A DNA stretch of 64,000 nt from Planctomycetota bacterium (GCA_028281445.1 JANQJW010000066.1:78732-142731); one strand, 5' to 3'; positions 1 to 9,288 are shown, counted from the first letter of the stretch. Notes: a model not told the origin generated them from the letters alone. A program made the numbers and translations.

Positions 1-1107
1 CCGGGCAACTACCCGGCGTTCCTCCCCGGCGTGCACGCCGCGCATGCGCTGGCGGCAGGCAACGCCGTGCTTCTCAAGCCCGCACCGGGGACCGGCGCAA
101 CCGCGCAGGCGCTGGCGTCGCTCTTCACCCGTGCAGGGCTCGATCCCGATCTCATCCGCGTGTTGCCCGACACGGTCGAGGCAGCCCAGTCCGCCACGGC
201 GGCCGGTGTGGACCACGTCGTTCTCACCGGGTCCGCGGAGACCGGCAGGACCGTGATGCGCGATCTCGCCACGTGGTGCACGCCCTCCACCATGGAGCTG
301 TCGGGCTGTGACGCCGTGTTCGTACGGCGTGATGCCGACCTGGACCTCGTCGCCCAGGCCTTGCGCTTCGGTCTCGCCTTCAACGGGAGCCGTACGTGCA
401 TCGCCCCGCGGCGCGCCTTCGTGCCGCACGAGCGCATGGATGCGCTTATCGACCGACTTACCACCAGCCTTCGGGACGCCGACCCCGTATCTCTACCGCA
501 GGGGACACGAAACCGGCTCCGCGGGCTGGTGGCTTCCGCCCAGGCCGGCGGCGCGCGCCTCGTCGTCGGCCAGACGCCTGATGCCGACACGATGACGCCC
601 ATTGTGCTCGCCGGTGTCGATCCGGCCATGGGGATCGCGCGCAGTGACGTCTTCGCGCCGGTCCTGTCTCTCATCGCCGTCGAGAACGACAACGACGCGC
701 TGGATCTCGCCACGCGCTGTCCGTACGCGCTCGGTGCCTCGGTGTTTGGTTCGGCGCCTGCGTCCGAGGCACTCGCCGCCCGAATCGACGCCGGCGTCGT
801 GCTCGTCAACGACATGATCGCCCCGACCGCAGACCCGCGCGTCCCGTTCGGCGGCCGCCGCGACAGCGGATTCGGCGTGACGCGCGGCGCCGAGGGGCTG
901 CTCGCACTGACCGCCCCCAAGACGGTCATCACCCGGCGCGGCGGTGCCCCCACGCACCTCCAGCCCCTGGCAGGCGGAGAAGACGGTTTGTTCCTGGCCT
1001 GGCTCCGTGCGGCGCACGCGTCCGGACCGGTCCAACGCATTCGAGGGTTCCTCGCCCTGTGTCGTGAAGGCGCGCGGCTCGCGCGTCGCAAGAAAGAGGA
1101 GGAGTAG
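1..1107 (+). CDS. Aldehyde dehydrogenase family protein, 5'-truncated by window edge
   Basis: The frame is open from base 1, so the start lies outside the window and about 368 residues are visible. The visible part has the ALDH pattern: a cofactor-binding segment near the left edge (NAVLLKPAPGTG), an EL..CD segment and the nucleophile region SRTCIAPRR, whose Cys is the expected catalytic thiol. The C-terminal VPFGGRRDSGFG segment is also typical of the family. ALDHs oxidise aldehydes to acids with NAD(P). The stop lies four bases before the next start and a GAGGAGG ribosome site overlaps its 3' end, so it is co-transcribed with the desaturase gene. By analogy with staphyloxanthin synthesis it could oxidise a carotenoid aldehyde; that is inference. 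Confidence 0.85.
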   Translation, partial: PGNYPAFLPGVHAAHALAAGNAVLLKPAPGTGATAQALASLFTRAGLDPDLIRVLPDTVEAAQSATAAGVDHVVLTGSAETGRTVMRDLATWCTPSTMELSGCDAVFVRRDADLDLVAQALRFGLAFNGSRTCIAPRRAFVPHERMDALIDRLTTSLRDADPVSLPQGTRNRLRGLVASAQAGGARLVVGQTPDADTMTPIVLAGVDPAMGIARSDVFAPVLSLIAVENDNDALDLATRCPYALGASVFGSAPASEALAARIDAGVVLVNDMIAPTADPRVPFGGRRDSGFGVTRGAEGLLALTAPKTVITRRGGAPTHLQPLAGGEDGLFLAWLRAAHASGPVQRIRGFLALCREGARLARRKKEEE

Positions 1108-1111
1108 CGCC

Positions 1112-2695
1112 ATGCTCAACCAAAGAAATGGAAGCTCCCGCATCGGTGTGATCGGTGGGGGACTCGGCGGCCTCGCGGCGGCCTGCACGCTCGCGGCCCG
1201 CGGCCACGACGTCGTGCTCTTCGAGAAGAACGAGTGGCTCGGCGGCAAGGCGGCCGTGTTGGAAGAGGACGGGTTCCGGTTCGACATGGGACCGACGATC
1301 CTGACCGTGCCGCGCGTGCTGCGCCGGATCTTCTCCGAGGCCGATCGGCGTCTCGAAGACGAGCTCGACCTCGTGCGTCTCGATCCGCAGTGGCGTTGCT
1401 ACTTCGAAGACGGCGGCGTACTCGATCTTAACGAGGACGTCGACCTCATGGGGCGCACGATCGAGAAGTTCACGGGTGATCCGAAGCAAGGGGAGGGCTA
1501 TCGCAAGTTCCTCGAGCTCTCCGAGCACCTGCACCGCGTCTCCGACAAGTTCTTCTTCTGGAAGAGCGTCGAGGGAATCCGCGACACGCTCGACATGTCG
1601 AACAGCTTCAACCTGCAGACGCTCAAGGAAGTCGCGAGCCTCCGAATGGGGCGCTCCGTGGCGGGCGTGATCCGCAAGCACGTGCCGGACCACCGCGTCT
1701 CGCAGATGCTCGATCACTTCACGCAGTACGTCGGCTCGTCTCCCTACAACAGCCCGGCCGTGCTGTGCAGCATCGCGCACATGCAGACCGAGGGCGGTGT
1801 CTGGTATCCGATCGGCGGGACGCGCGCCGTGCCCGAGGCGCTTGCGAAGCTCGCCGGCGAGCTCGGCGTCGAGTTCCGCACCGGGACCGGCGTGACGCGA
1901 ATCCTGCTCGATGACAACGAGCGCGTGCGCGGCCTCGTGACCGACCGCGGCGAAGAGATCGAGCTCGGCGCCGTCGTCTCGAACATGGATGCGGTCCGCA
2001 CGTACCACGAGCTGGTCGGCGGCAAGGCCGCCAAGCGCTTCGGCCGCGAGACGGCCGAGCCGGCCTGCTCGGGCGTCGTGCTCTACCTGGGCCTCAACAA
2101 GCGTTACGACCACCTGCAGCACCACAACTTCGTGTTCTCGAAGGACCCGGAAGAGGAGTTCGACTGGATCTACCAGCGCGGCGAGCCCGCGCCCGATCCG
2201 ACCGCCTACGTCGCGGCGCCGAGCTTCTCGGAGCCCGGGGTCGCCCCGCCCGGCGGCGAGGCGCTCTACGTGCTCGTGCACACGCCGTACCTCCGGCCGC
2301 ACCACAACTGGGCCGAGACTCTGCCCGCGTACCGCAAGACGATCATCGACAAGCTCGCCCGCGTTGCGGGGATGGAGGACATCGAGGATCGCATCGTGTA
2401 CGAGAGTGCGTTGACGCCGCAGGGCATCCACGATCGCTACCGCGTACTCAACGGCGCCATCTATGGACTCGCCAGCCACGGGAAGTTCATGGGCGCCTTC
2501 AAGCCGGGCAACCGCAGTCGCCAGGTCGAGGGGCTTTACCTCGCCGGCGGCGCGGCGCACCCCGGCCCGGGCATGCCGATGGTCATGATGTCCGGCTGGA
2601 TCGCCGGCGACACGCTCGATCGGGACGGCATCGTCGAGCGGGTACGGACACCCTCGTTGTCCGAGCGCCACGAGATGGCGACGGTGGTGCCGTGA
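1112..2695 (+). CDS. Phytoene desaturase/CrtN-CrtP family FAD oxidoreductase
   Basis: This 527-residue protein opens with an FAD Rossmann motif (GVIGGGLGGLAAACTLAARG) and the following EKN..LGGKA segment of carotenoid desaturases. It ends with the family FAD-contacting segment LYLAGGAAHPGPGMPM. The ATG at 1112 is chosen because a strong GAGGAG site lies just upstream; the frame stays open further 5' only by chance. Family members desaturate or oxidise C30 or C40 polyenes at the membrane. The neighbours (ALDH, acyltransferase, glycosyltransferase) match the staphyloxanthin-type set, where CrtN desaturates dehydrosqualene or squalene and CrtP oxidises the end group. Sequence reading alone does not separate those two roles. 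Its stop overlaps the next start. Confidence 0.88.
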   Translation: MLNQRNGSSRIGVIGGGLGGLAAACTLAARGHDVVLFEKNEWLGGKAAVLEEDGFRFDMGPTILTVPRVLRRIFSEADRRLEDELDLVRLDPQWRCYFEDGGVLDLNEDVDLMGRTIEKFTGDPKQGEGYRKFLELSEHLHRVSDKFFFWKSVEGIRDTLDMSNSFNLQTLKEVASLRMGRSVAGVIRKHVPDHRVSQMLDHFTQYVGSSPYNSPAVLCSIAHMQTEGGVWYPIGGTRAVPEALAKLAGELGVEFRTGTGVTRILLDDNERVRGLVTDRGEEIELGAVVSNMDAVRTYHELVGGKAAKRFGRETAEPACSGVVLYLGLNKRYDHLQHHNFVFSKDPEEEFDWIYQRGEPAPDPTAYVAAPSFSEPGVAPPGGEALYVLVHTPYLRPHHNWAETLPAYRKTIIDKLARVAGMEDIEDRIVYESALTPQGIHDRYRVLNGAIYGLASHGKFMGAFKPGNRSRQVEGLYLAGGAAHPGPGMPMVMMSGWIAGDTLDRDGIVERVRTPSLSERHEMATVVP

Positions 2696-3489
2696 GCCGC
2701 GAGGCTCCGGCCGCAGTCGACCTGCCGCGTTTCTCCCGTTGGACCTTCACCTGGTTCTCGTATTACCTCCGTCGGTTCTTCGGGAAGAACTTCACTGCGG
2801 TCCGCACGCGTGCGGCCACCGCGGTGCCGGCAGACGCACCGGTCGTCGTGTACACGAACCACCCGAGCTGGTGGGACCCCATCCACTTCATGCTCGTCCA
2901 GCGCAGGCTCTTCCCGGGCAGGCGCATGTTCGGACCCGTTGACGCCAAGGCGCTCGAGAAGTACGGCATCTTCAAGAAGCTGGGTGCGTTCGGTGTTGAC
3001 CTCGAGTCTCGTCGCGGCGCGGTCGAGTTCCTGCGCAAGGGCCGGGCGATCCTCGCGGAGCCGGACGCCGTGCTGTGGATCACGGCCCAGGGCCGGTTCA
3101 CGGATGTGCGCGAGCGTCCCGTGCAACTGCAACCGGGGCTCGCCCATCTCGCCGGGTCCACGCCCGGGCTCGTGGTCGTTCCGCTCGTCGTCGAGTACCC
3201 CTTCTGGAACGAGAAGCACCCCGAGGCCTTGTCCCTCGTTGGTCGGCCCGTGTTCGTGGACGACGAGCCGGAGCGCTCGACGGCCGAATGGACCGAGGTG
3301 CTGAGCCGACGGATGGAAGAGGCGCAAGACGAGCTCTCAGGCCTGGCCACGGCGCGTGACCCCGCGCCGTTCGAAACGCTGGTCGGAGGACGCACCGGCG
3401 TCGGCGGCGTCTACGACATGGGGCGCCGGCTCGGCGCCTGGTCGCGCGGAAAGCGGTTCCACGCGGCCCACGGGGAGGTGCCCCGATGA
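2692..3489 (+). CDS. PlsC-like 1-acyltransferase (CrtO-like position)
   Basis: A 265-residue protein starting at a GTG that overlaps the previous stop (GTGA). Residues around 55 carry NHPSWWDP, the HX4D catalytic motif of glycerol-3-phosphate/PlsC-type acyltransferases. A second conserved block (AILAEPDAVLWITAQGRFT) replaces the usual EGTRS region. Family enzymes transfer acyl groups from acyl-CoA or acyl-ACP to a hydroxyl. In a carotenoid operon with a glycosyltransferase the likely job is acylation of a glycosylated apocarotenoid, as CrtO does in staphyloxanthin synthesis; this is inferred from context. The stop overlaps the next start by four bases (ATGA), indicating translational coupling. 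Confidence 0.8.
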   Translation: MSREAPAAVDLPRFSRWTFTWFSYYLRRFFGKNFTAVRTRAATAVPADAPVVVYTNHPSWWDPIHFMLVQRRLFPGRRMFGPVDAKALEKYGIFKKLGAFGVDLESRRGAVEFLRKGRAILAEPDAVLWITAQGRFTDVRERPVQLQPGLAHLAGSTPGLVVVPLVVEYPFWNEKHPEALSLVGRPVFVDDEPERSTAEWTEVLSRRMEEAQDELSGLATARDPAPFETLVGGRTGVGGVYDMGRRLGAWSRGKRFHAAHGEVPR

Positions 3490-4601
3490 TTCTCAACGTG
3501 CTGGCCTGCGTAGCCCTCGCACTTGCGGCGCTTCCCGCCGTGATGTGCCTCCTGAACCTTCCGATCTTCCGGGGACCCGGCAGGAGCCGCGAAGATGCGC
3601 GTCCCGTCTCCGTGCTCATCCCTGCGCGCAATGAAGCGGAGCGCATCGAGCGCACGCTCGTTGCCGTCCTGGCGGACCCCGATCCCGAGCTCGATGTCGT
3701 CGTCATGGACGATCACTCCGAGGACGAGACCGCTGCGATCGTCAATCGCATCGCCGCAAGCGACCCGCGCCTGCGGCTCGTGCAGGCCCCGCCGCTTCCC
3801 GAGGGCTGGAACGGGAAGCAGCACGCCTGCTACGCGCTGGCAGGGCACGCGCGACACGAGACGCTCGTCTTCCTCGACGCCGACGTCGAGCTGACGCGTG
3901 ATGCGGTCCCGCGTATCGCGGCGCACGCCGGCCATGCCGAGGCCGCTCTCGTCAGCGGCTTCCCGCGCCAGGTGACGCGCTCCTTCCTGGAGCGGCTGCT
4001 CATTCCCCTCATCCACTTCGTGCTGCTGGGCTTCCTGCCCCTGCGGGCGATGCGACGTTCCAAGGACCCGTCCTTCGGCGCAGGGTGCGGACAGCTCATG
4101 GTCGCGCGGCGCGACGCGTACGTGCAGACGGGTGGCCACGCGGCGATTCGAAGCTCCCGGCACGACGGGGTGATGCTGCCGCGCACCTTCCGCCGCGCCG
4201 GCTACGGCACCGATCTCTTCGATGCCACGGAGCTGGCATCGACCCGCATGTACGAAGACGCCGCGGGCGTGTGGAACGGACTCGCCAAGAACGCAACGGA
4301 GGGCATGGCTTCGCCGAAGGCGATCCTGCCGTGGACGATCCTCCTTCTGGGCGGTCAGGTGCTGCCGGTCGTGCTCTTCCTGTTCGGCGTGATCTCCGGC
4401 ACGTGGGCCTTCGCGACCATCGTGGGCGCGATCGCGCTCGGGCTCGTCTACGCGACGCGCACTGCGCTGGCCGTGCGCTTTCGCCAGCCGGCGTCGAGCG
4501 TGATTCTGCATCCGCTCGGCATCGTCATGCTCCTCGCCATCCAGTACTTCGCCTTGATCCGCGAGGCGCGCGGCCGCCGCGTGGCCTGGAAGGGCAGGTA
4601 G
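3486..4601 (+). CDS. Glycosyltransferase family 2 (CrtQ-like)
   Basis: A 371-residue membrane-associated GT-A glycosyltransferase. After an N-terminal hydrophobic segment it shows VSVLIPARNEAERI, a DDHSEDET nucleotide-binding stretch and the DADVE metal-binding DXD motif. Several C-terminal hydrophobic segments follow (about residues 275-355). Family 2 enzymes transfer a sugar from a nucleotide sugar to an acceptor. The four-base overlap with the acyltransferase gene and the operon context suggest it glycosylates a carotenoid acid, as CrtQ does in staphyloxanthin synthesis. Acceptor and sugar cannot be read from sequence; a hopanoid or lipid acceptor remains possible. Confidence 0.82.
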   Translation: MILNVLACVALALAALPAVMCLLNLPIFRGPGRSREDARPVSVLIPARNEAERIERTLVAVLADPDPELDVVVMDDHSEDETAAIVNRIAASDPRLRLVQAPPLPEGWNGKQHACYALAGHARHETLVFLDADVELTRDAVPRIAAHAGHAEAALVSGFPRQVTRSFLERLLIPLIHFVLLGFLPLRAMRRSKDPSFGAGCGQLMVARRDAYVQTGGHAAIRSSRHDGVMLPRTFRRAGYGTDLFDATELASTRMYEDAAGVWNGLAKNATEGMASPKAILPWTILLLGGQVLPVVLFLFGVISGTWAFATIVGAIALGLVYATRTALAVRFRQPASSVILHPLGIVMLLAIQYFALIREARGRRVAWKGR

Positions 4602-4603
4602 CC

Positions 4604-5503
4604 ATGTCCTCCCGGATGATCCTGCGCGGCGCGACCCGGCGCTTCGGCGACATCCGTGCGCTCGACGGTCTCGATCTCACGCTCCATGCCGGGGAGTGGG
4701 TCGGTCTCGTGGGCCCCAACGGGGCCGGCAAGACAACGCTGCTGCGCGCGCTGTGCGGGCTCGAGCGGCTGGACGCCGGGGAGATCGCCATGGACGCGGC
4801 GCCGCTCCGCCGGCGACTGCCCGCGGTCGATCGCCGGCGCATCGCCATCGTCCCTCAGGACATCGCGCTGTACGGACGGCTTACCGCACGCGAGAACCTG
4901 ACGTTCTTCGGGAAGCTGAACGGCCTGCGCCGCTCGACTCTCGAGGATCGGGTTGCCTGGGCTCTGGCGTGGACGGGTCTCGAGGAGCGAGCGGACGATC
5001 AGGTGCGCATGCTGTCCGGCGGCATGCGGCGTTGTCTCAACATCGGGTGCAGTGTCCTGCACCGTCCCGGTGTCCTGTTGCTCGACGAGCCGACTGTAGG
5101 CGTGGACGTTGCCGGCCGCGCGCGCATCGGTCGCATGCTGCGCTCGCTGCGCGACGGCGGCACGACCTTGTTGCAGAGCAGTCACCAGCTTCGCGAGCTG
5201 CAGGCCGCCGCCGATCGCGCGCTGGTCATGCACAACGGACGCATCCACACGTCGCTGAGCGCGGCGGATCGCAGCGAACGGGCTGTGCGACTCACACTCG
5301 ATCGGGATCCCAACGGCCTCGACTTCGGCGAGGGCTTTCGGCGTGACGGACGTGTCGTGGCGGGGCCGCTCGACAATGTCTCGCGCGACCTGCCCGTGTT
5401 GCTGCAGCGCATCGATGCTGCGGGCGTCGGTGTCGAGGAGGTACGGGTCGAGCCGCCGCAGCTCGAAGACGTTCTCGCGCGTCTGACGAGGAGTCCGGCA
5501 TGA
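4604..5503 (+). CDS. ABC transporter ATP-binding protein
   Basis: A 299-residue ATPase beginning at the ATG two bases after the preceding stop. All nucleotide-binding motifs are present: Walker [11 protein letters not shown]-loop VPQD, signature LSGGM, Walker B VLLLDEPT with DVAG D-loop region, and H-loop SSHQ. The C-terminal ~80 residues form the extra domain common in ABC-2 type exporters of the CcmA/NatA class. It overlaps its permease by four bases (ATGA) and is the energising subunit of that pair. The substrate is unknown. Position at the end of a pigment operon suggests export or membrane placement of the pigment or its lipid partner, but this is only context. Confidence 0.92.
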   Translation: MSSRMILRGATRRFGDIRALDGLDLTLHAGEWVGLVGPNGAGKTTLLRALCGLERLDAGEIAMDAAPLRRRLPAVDRRRIAIVPQDIALYGRLTARENLTFFGKLNGLRRSTLEDRVAWALAWTGLEERADDQVRMLSGGMRRCLNIGCSVLHRPGVLLLDEPTVGVDVAGRARIGRMLRSLRDGGTTLLQSSHQLRELQAAADRALVMHNGRIHTSLSAADRSERAVRLTLDRDPNGLDFGEGFRRDGRVVAGPLDNVSRDLPVLLQRIDAAGVGVEEVRVEPPQLEDVLARLTRSPA

Positions 5504-6678
5504 TCCCGTCGCTGCTTCGCGTGTACGCCACGCTCTTGCGCCGCGATCGCATGGCGCTCGTGCTGACATTCCTTGTCCCGCTGGCGTTCTTCAGCGTCTT
5601 CGCGGCGGTCTTCGGAAGCATGGACCAGGGCGCGCGCCAGCCTGTGCGCGCTGCGATCCACTGCGCCGACACCAGCGAACATGGTGTGCAGCTTCTGGAG
5701 AACCTGCGCGCGGTCGAGGGGATCGAACTCCTTGAGCTGGATGCGGAAGCGAAGCCCTTCGAGGCGCGGGAGCGCGTGCGCTACGGGCAGGTGTCGGTCG
5801 TCATCGTGGTGCCCGAGGGCTTCGGTGGCGACCTGCGCTTCCAGGACAGCGACTCGGTGCCCCAGATCGATCTGTTTGCCGACACGGCCAACCCGCTGGC
5901 GCTGGAGGTCGTGCGCGGCGCGGTCCAGGCCGCGGCCTATCCGCTGCTTGCGCCGCACACAGAGGACGGCGATCCCGACGGTGGCGGCGTGCCGGCTGCG
6001 CAGGAGCCTGCCAAGGACGAGCCGCTGCACATCGCGGTCGTCGACGTGCTGGGCGGCGGAAGTGGGAAGAAGCCCTCCATCGCCTACTTCGCGGCGGGCA
6101 TCGGGGTCATGTTCCTGTTGTTCGTCCTGAGCGGAACGAGCGCCGTGCTCATCGACGAGCGGGAGAGCGGCGTGCTGCTTCGCATGATGACGTCGCGCCT
6201 GACGATCCCGCGGCTCCTTGCCGGACGCTGGCTGTACCTGCTCTTGCTCGGGTGCCTACAGGTGACGCTCATGTTCGTGTGGGGGGCGTTCGCCTTCGGG
6301 CTCGATCTCTTCACCCCGCGTCACCTCGCCGGCTTCGCCGTCATGACCGTCACCACCGCTGCTGCTGCGGCGGCGTTCGCCCTGTTGCTCGCCGTGGCCT
6401 GCAAGACGCGCGAGCAGCTCAATGGGACCGCGGTCGTGCTCGTGCTCATGATGTCGGCGCTCGGCGGAAGCATGTTCCCGCGCTTCCTGATGCCGGAAGC
6501 CCTGCAGGAGCTCGGCCGCTACACGTTCAACGCATGGGCGCTGGACGGGTACCGCAAGGTCTTCTGGTACGAGGCGGGCATTCCGGAGCTCGTCCCCGAG
6601 CTGCTCGTGCTCGGCGGGACGACGCTGGCGTTGTTTGTGTGCGCGAGCGTGCTCGCTCGTCGTTGGCGCCATGCGTGA
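5500..6678 (+). CDS. ABC-2 type transporter permease
   Basis: A 392-residue membrane protein with the ABC-2 exporter layout. It has one N-terminal membrane segment (about residues 19-38), a large soluble loop (40-190), then a block of about five membrane segments to the C-terminus. The loop region with VPEGFGGDL and the FLMPEALQELGRYTFNAWALDGY stretch before the last helix are characteristic of NatB/YhgE-type permeases. It is coupled to the upstream ATPase through an ATGA overlap and closes the operon. Two short hairpins follow the stop. Substrate unknown. Confidence 0.9.
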   Translation: MIPSLLRVYATLLRRDRMALVLTFLVPLAFFSVFAAVFGSMDQGARQPVRAAIHCADTSEHGVQLLENLRAVEGIELLELDAEAKPFEARERVRYGQVSVVIVVPEGFGGDLRFQDSDSVPQIDLFADTANPLALEVVRGAVQAAAYPLLAPHTEDGDPDGGGVPAAQEPAKDEPLHIAVVDVLGGGSGKKPSIAYFAAGIGVMFLLFVLSGTSAVLIDERESGVLLRMMTSRLTIPRLLAGRWLYLLLLGCLQVTLMFVWGAFAFGLDLFTPRHLAGFAVMTVTTAAAAAAFALLLAVACKTREQLNGTAVVLVLMMSALGGSMFPRFLMPEALQELGRYTFNAWALDGYRKVFWYEAGIPELVPELLVLGGTTLALFVCASVLARRWRHA

Positions 6679-7001
6679 GCTTTGGGGTGCGGGGACCCCA
6701 TCGTGAAAAACGATGTTGGCACATTGTCGAAAGGAACATGGCCAACGGTTGGGCCGTCAACCTACGTACCGGTTGCCCGTGAGGTCGAGGCATTGGGCGG
6801 CAACCGGTAGCTCGATCCGAGGGGGCTTCGGAGCCGAGCGAGGAGGCGCCACGTTCTTCAGGGGGCCGCGGTGGGAATACACCCCCCGGCGGCGGTTGGG
6901 GCGCCCCATTTCGTGCGTACGTCCCTTCGCGGGCAGAGCACATTCATAGAGAAAGGCAGACCGCGGAGGACACGGAGCGCAACAGAAACGGGGGGTGCCC
7001 A
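6679..7001. other. Intergenic gap before the sigma-like gene
   Basis: About 320 bases between the ABC operon and the sigma-like gene. Apart from the two hairpins at its left edge I see no convincing gene, riboswitch or consensus promoter. A GGGGGG run about six bases before the 7002 ATG may serve as a ribosome site. Confidence 0.5.
6683..6715 (+). terminator. Tandem short hairpins after the ABC operon
   Basis: Two adjacent inverted repeats lie just past the permease stop. TGGGGT (6683-6688) pairs with ACCCCA (6695-6700), and CATCGT (6699-6704) pairs with ACGATG (6710-6715) across a GAAAA loop. There is no T-run, so intrinsic termination is only possible, not shown. The two stems share two bases and may be alternative folds. 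Confidence 0.35.
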
Positions 7002-8030
7002 ATGGCGTCCACGCTCCCAGCACAGTCCCTTCGAGAGCTTGTCGCCGATCTCGCGGATCTGGGCCTGCGCAAGTCCAAGCCGCCGCAGTTCATCCGTAGC
7101 CTTTCACGTCGCGCTGCAAGCCGTTTCTTCGCGGAACGCCCCGAGTTGGCCACGCGAGGGGATGCCGACGCGCGGCGCCTGGATATGTTGCGCCCAGCCG
7201 TGCTGCTGGCGGCCGCCCCGTCCGCGGGGCTCTGCTGGCTCTGTGATCACATCGGCAGCGGGCGCGCTGCTTCGCTGGGAGATGCGACGGCGCGCCTCCG
7301 CGAACACATCAACTCGCCCTCCGAGGCTGACCCTGCGGTAGCGGACGCGCCGGCACCGGCGCCTGGGGCCCTGATCGCGGCCTTGCTGGACTTCATGCGC
7401 GCCTGGCACGCCCTTGCGGGGGCAGCAGGCGTGGGGTTCCTCTCCGGCCGACGGTCCCCGGTGGATCCGCGCGAAGACTCCGTCGCGGTCGCGCCCCTGC
7501 CGCCGGGAATGGCCTTTCAGCTCAAGCGCATGCTCCCGGAGGTGGAACCGGCGGACCTGCATGGCGATGTCCTCGTGCTGAGCGTCCGGGACAAGCCGAA
7601 GTTCGTGCGCAACGTCTTCCGCACGTTCTCCTCCTCGGCCGACGGCACGCTCGGGGGGGCCATGCGCCACGTCCTGTACAACCAAGTCCGTTCGTACGCC
7701 CGGAACCGCCTGCGTCCCGACAATCGGCCGCCACGCGCCTACACCGACCTGCTGCCGGTGGAGGACGCCGGGTTTCCCGAGCCCGAGCGCCCGCTCCGCA
7801 CGACGGAGGCCTTCCAGTCCGACGTCGAGGCTGACATTGCCATGGCGCGGGAGGCCGTTGCGGCCCTTCGTGAGCCGTACCAGTCCGTCCTGCGCCTCCG
7901 CTACTTCCACGACATGAGCGGCCGTCGCATCGGCGAGATCCTCGGAATGACCGAGGAGCAGGTGAAGCAGCGCCTGCGTACCGCGCGCGCTCAGCTAGGC
8001 CGTCGCATGCGGCGGCCCGTGGAGCGCTAG
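7002..8030 (+). CDS. ECF-like sigma factor with long N-terminal extension
   Basis: A 342-residue protein. The C-terminal ~60 residues read as sigma region 4: a helix ending VAALREPYQSVLRLRYF, then the helix-turn-helix SGRRIGEILGMTEEQVKQRL and a basic tail. Upstream, FVRNVFRTFSSS and LYNQVRSYARNRLR look like sigma region 2. The first ~165 residues do not resemble a sigma domain. ECF factors are usually about 180-200 residues, so this is nearly twice as long; the extension may sense a signal or bind a regulator (inference). The next gene begins 24 bases downstream and is probably co-transcribed. No recognisable anti-sigma factor is adjacent. Confidence 0.68.
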   Translation: MASTLPAQSLRELVADLADLGLRKSKPPQFIRSLSRRAASRFFAERPELATRGDADARRLDMLRPAVLLAAAPSAGLCWLCDHIGSGRAASLGDATARLREHINSPSEADPAVADAPAPAPGALIAALLDFMRAWHALAGAAGVGFLSGRRSPVDPREDSVAVAPLPPGMAFQLKRMLPEVEPADLHGDVLVLSVRDKPKFVRNVFRTFSSSADGTLGGAMRHVLYNQVRSYARNRLRPDNRPPRAYTDLLPVEDAGFPEPERPLRTTEAFQSDVEADIAMAREAVAALREPYQSVLRLRYFHDMSGRRIGEILGMTEEQVKQRLRTARAQLGRRMRRPVER

Positions 8031-8054
8031 ACGCGAACGACCAAGGGAGTCACC

Positions 8055-9203
8055 ATGCGCCACTTCTTGCCCATCGACCTCGCGCGCCGTATCGCGCCTG
8101 CTCTCATTCGAACGAACCGGGCCGTCGAGGAGGGGCGCATGACACCAGCGGAGGCCGTCGCGCACCTTGAGCCGTTCTGGAACGAAGTCGCAGCGATCGC
8201 GGCGGCTCGCGGGGCGGCGCAGGGACGGGACGAGGCGCGCGGGCTGCTGCTGGTGGCCGCCTTCATCGTCAGCAGCATCGAGCGGCACTACCAGGTGGCG
8301 GGCTTCGACCCGGGCTCGGGTGTGCTTCAGCTTCCCCACGCGCCGGCCGTGATGAAGAAGCTCGGTCTCCTCGCTTGCCATGCGCCTCGCGACACAGTCT
8401 ACACGTGGGCCATGTGGAACACGTGGAAGCTGAGCTTCACCGGCGAGCGGGAAGAGAGACTCCTGGGGGACGTCATCGAGACGACGAGCCGATCGATGGC
8501 GGCGGCCGCCGAGAAGCTCCGCCCCATCTGCGCGCGGACCATCCGCCTCGGATCCGAGGTCAGCCTCGCCCACCTCGGCGCCGCCGCTGACGAGGTTGCG
8601 TGGAGTCGTGATGCGTGGAGGAAGCTGCGGGCGTACCTCGGCGGCGACGCCGCTCGGCGCGCCACCATGCGACGGCTGGCCTCCTACTTCCGTCCCTACC
8701 CCGTGGCGAGCGCCGTGCATCCAGGGATCGTCGTGGCCGACTTGCCGCCCTACTGGGAGGCCCGTCGCATGCTGGGTGCCTGGGATAGCGAGAGCCGCGC
8801 CTACGTCACCAAGCGCCTGGCGCACATTCCGAACGAGGAGCGTCGGCCCGTCCGGGAGACGATGAGCGCGTCAACTGTCGAGCAGTGTGTCCTGCTCCGA
8901 CTCGGCGTCGATCTGCCCTCCGTGCGCGCACTCACTACGCGTGAGTTCGAAGCACGCGGACGCCTCCTGGGTCGCGGCTTCTTCCCGGCCATCAAGGCCT
9001 GCGGAGATCTCATCCAGATTCACGACGAACTCCGGGCCGACTACCTGGGCCTGATCGTCGATCATCTCATGCCGCCCGATGAGGTCGTGGCCAACGCAGG
9101 TTGGCTGTCGCAGGCGGTGCGCGAGCTCGACCTGATGACGTTCCGCCGCGAAAACCCCGTGGCCCTCAAGTTCAAGGCTGCGGCGCGCAGCGCTCCCGGG
9201 TAG
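8055..9203 (+). CDS. Uncharacterised protein linked to the sigma-like gene
   Basis: A 382-residue soluble protein that I do not recognise. It has no signal peptide and no clear membrane segment. It starts at an ATG preceded by a good AGGGAG site. The composition is rich in Arg and Ala, with several predicted helices, a central block rich in Tyr and Pro (SYFRPYP, LPPYWEARR) and a C-terminal LIVDHLMPPDEVV stretch. The 24-base spacing from the sigma-like gene suggests joint expression, so it could be a regulator or target of that factor; no motif supports a specific mechanism. Two terminator-like hairpins follow. Confidence 0.6.
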   Translation: MRHFLPIDLARRIAPALIRTNRAVEEGRMTPAEAVAHLEPFWNEVAAIAAARGAAQGRDEARGLLLVAAFIVSSIERHYQVAGFDPGSGVLQLPHAPAVMKKLGLLACHAPRDTVYTWAMWNTWKLSFTGEREERLLGDVIETTSRSMAAAAEKLRPICARTIRLGSEVSLAHLGAAADEVAWSRDAWRKLRAYLGGDAARRATMRRLASYFRPYPVASAVHPGIVVADLPPYWEARRMLGAWDSESRAYVTKRLAHIPNEERRPVRETMSASTVEQCVLLRLGVDLPSVRALTTREFEARGRLLGRGFFPAIKACGDLIQIHDELRADYLGLIVDHLMPPDEVVANAGWLSQAVRELDLMTFRRENPVALKFKAAARSAPG

Positions 9204-9270
9204 CGAGGAACTCGAGCCCTCGAACGCCGGCCAAGGGGTGAGCCGCATGTGTGGTGAACTTGCAGCACGC

Positions 9271-9288
9271 GCCACCGGTTGCGGTGGC
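9271..9288 (+). terminator. Terminator-like hairpin downstream of the 8055 gene
   Basis: GCCACCG (9271-9277) pairs perfectly with CGGTGGC (9282-9288) across a GTTG loop and is followed by TGTTTG. It lies 68 bases past the stop. The T-run is short, so this is a plausible but not certain intrinsic terminator. Confidence 0.45.

Noticed and set aside
929..2671. 580-residue minus-strand frame
   Set aside because: Antisense shadow of the carotenoid desaturase gene; low-complexity Arg/Ala/Val/His composition and no motif.
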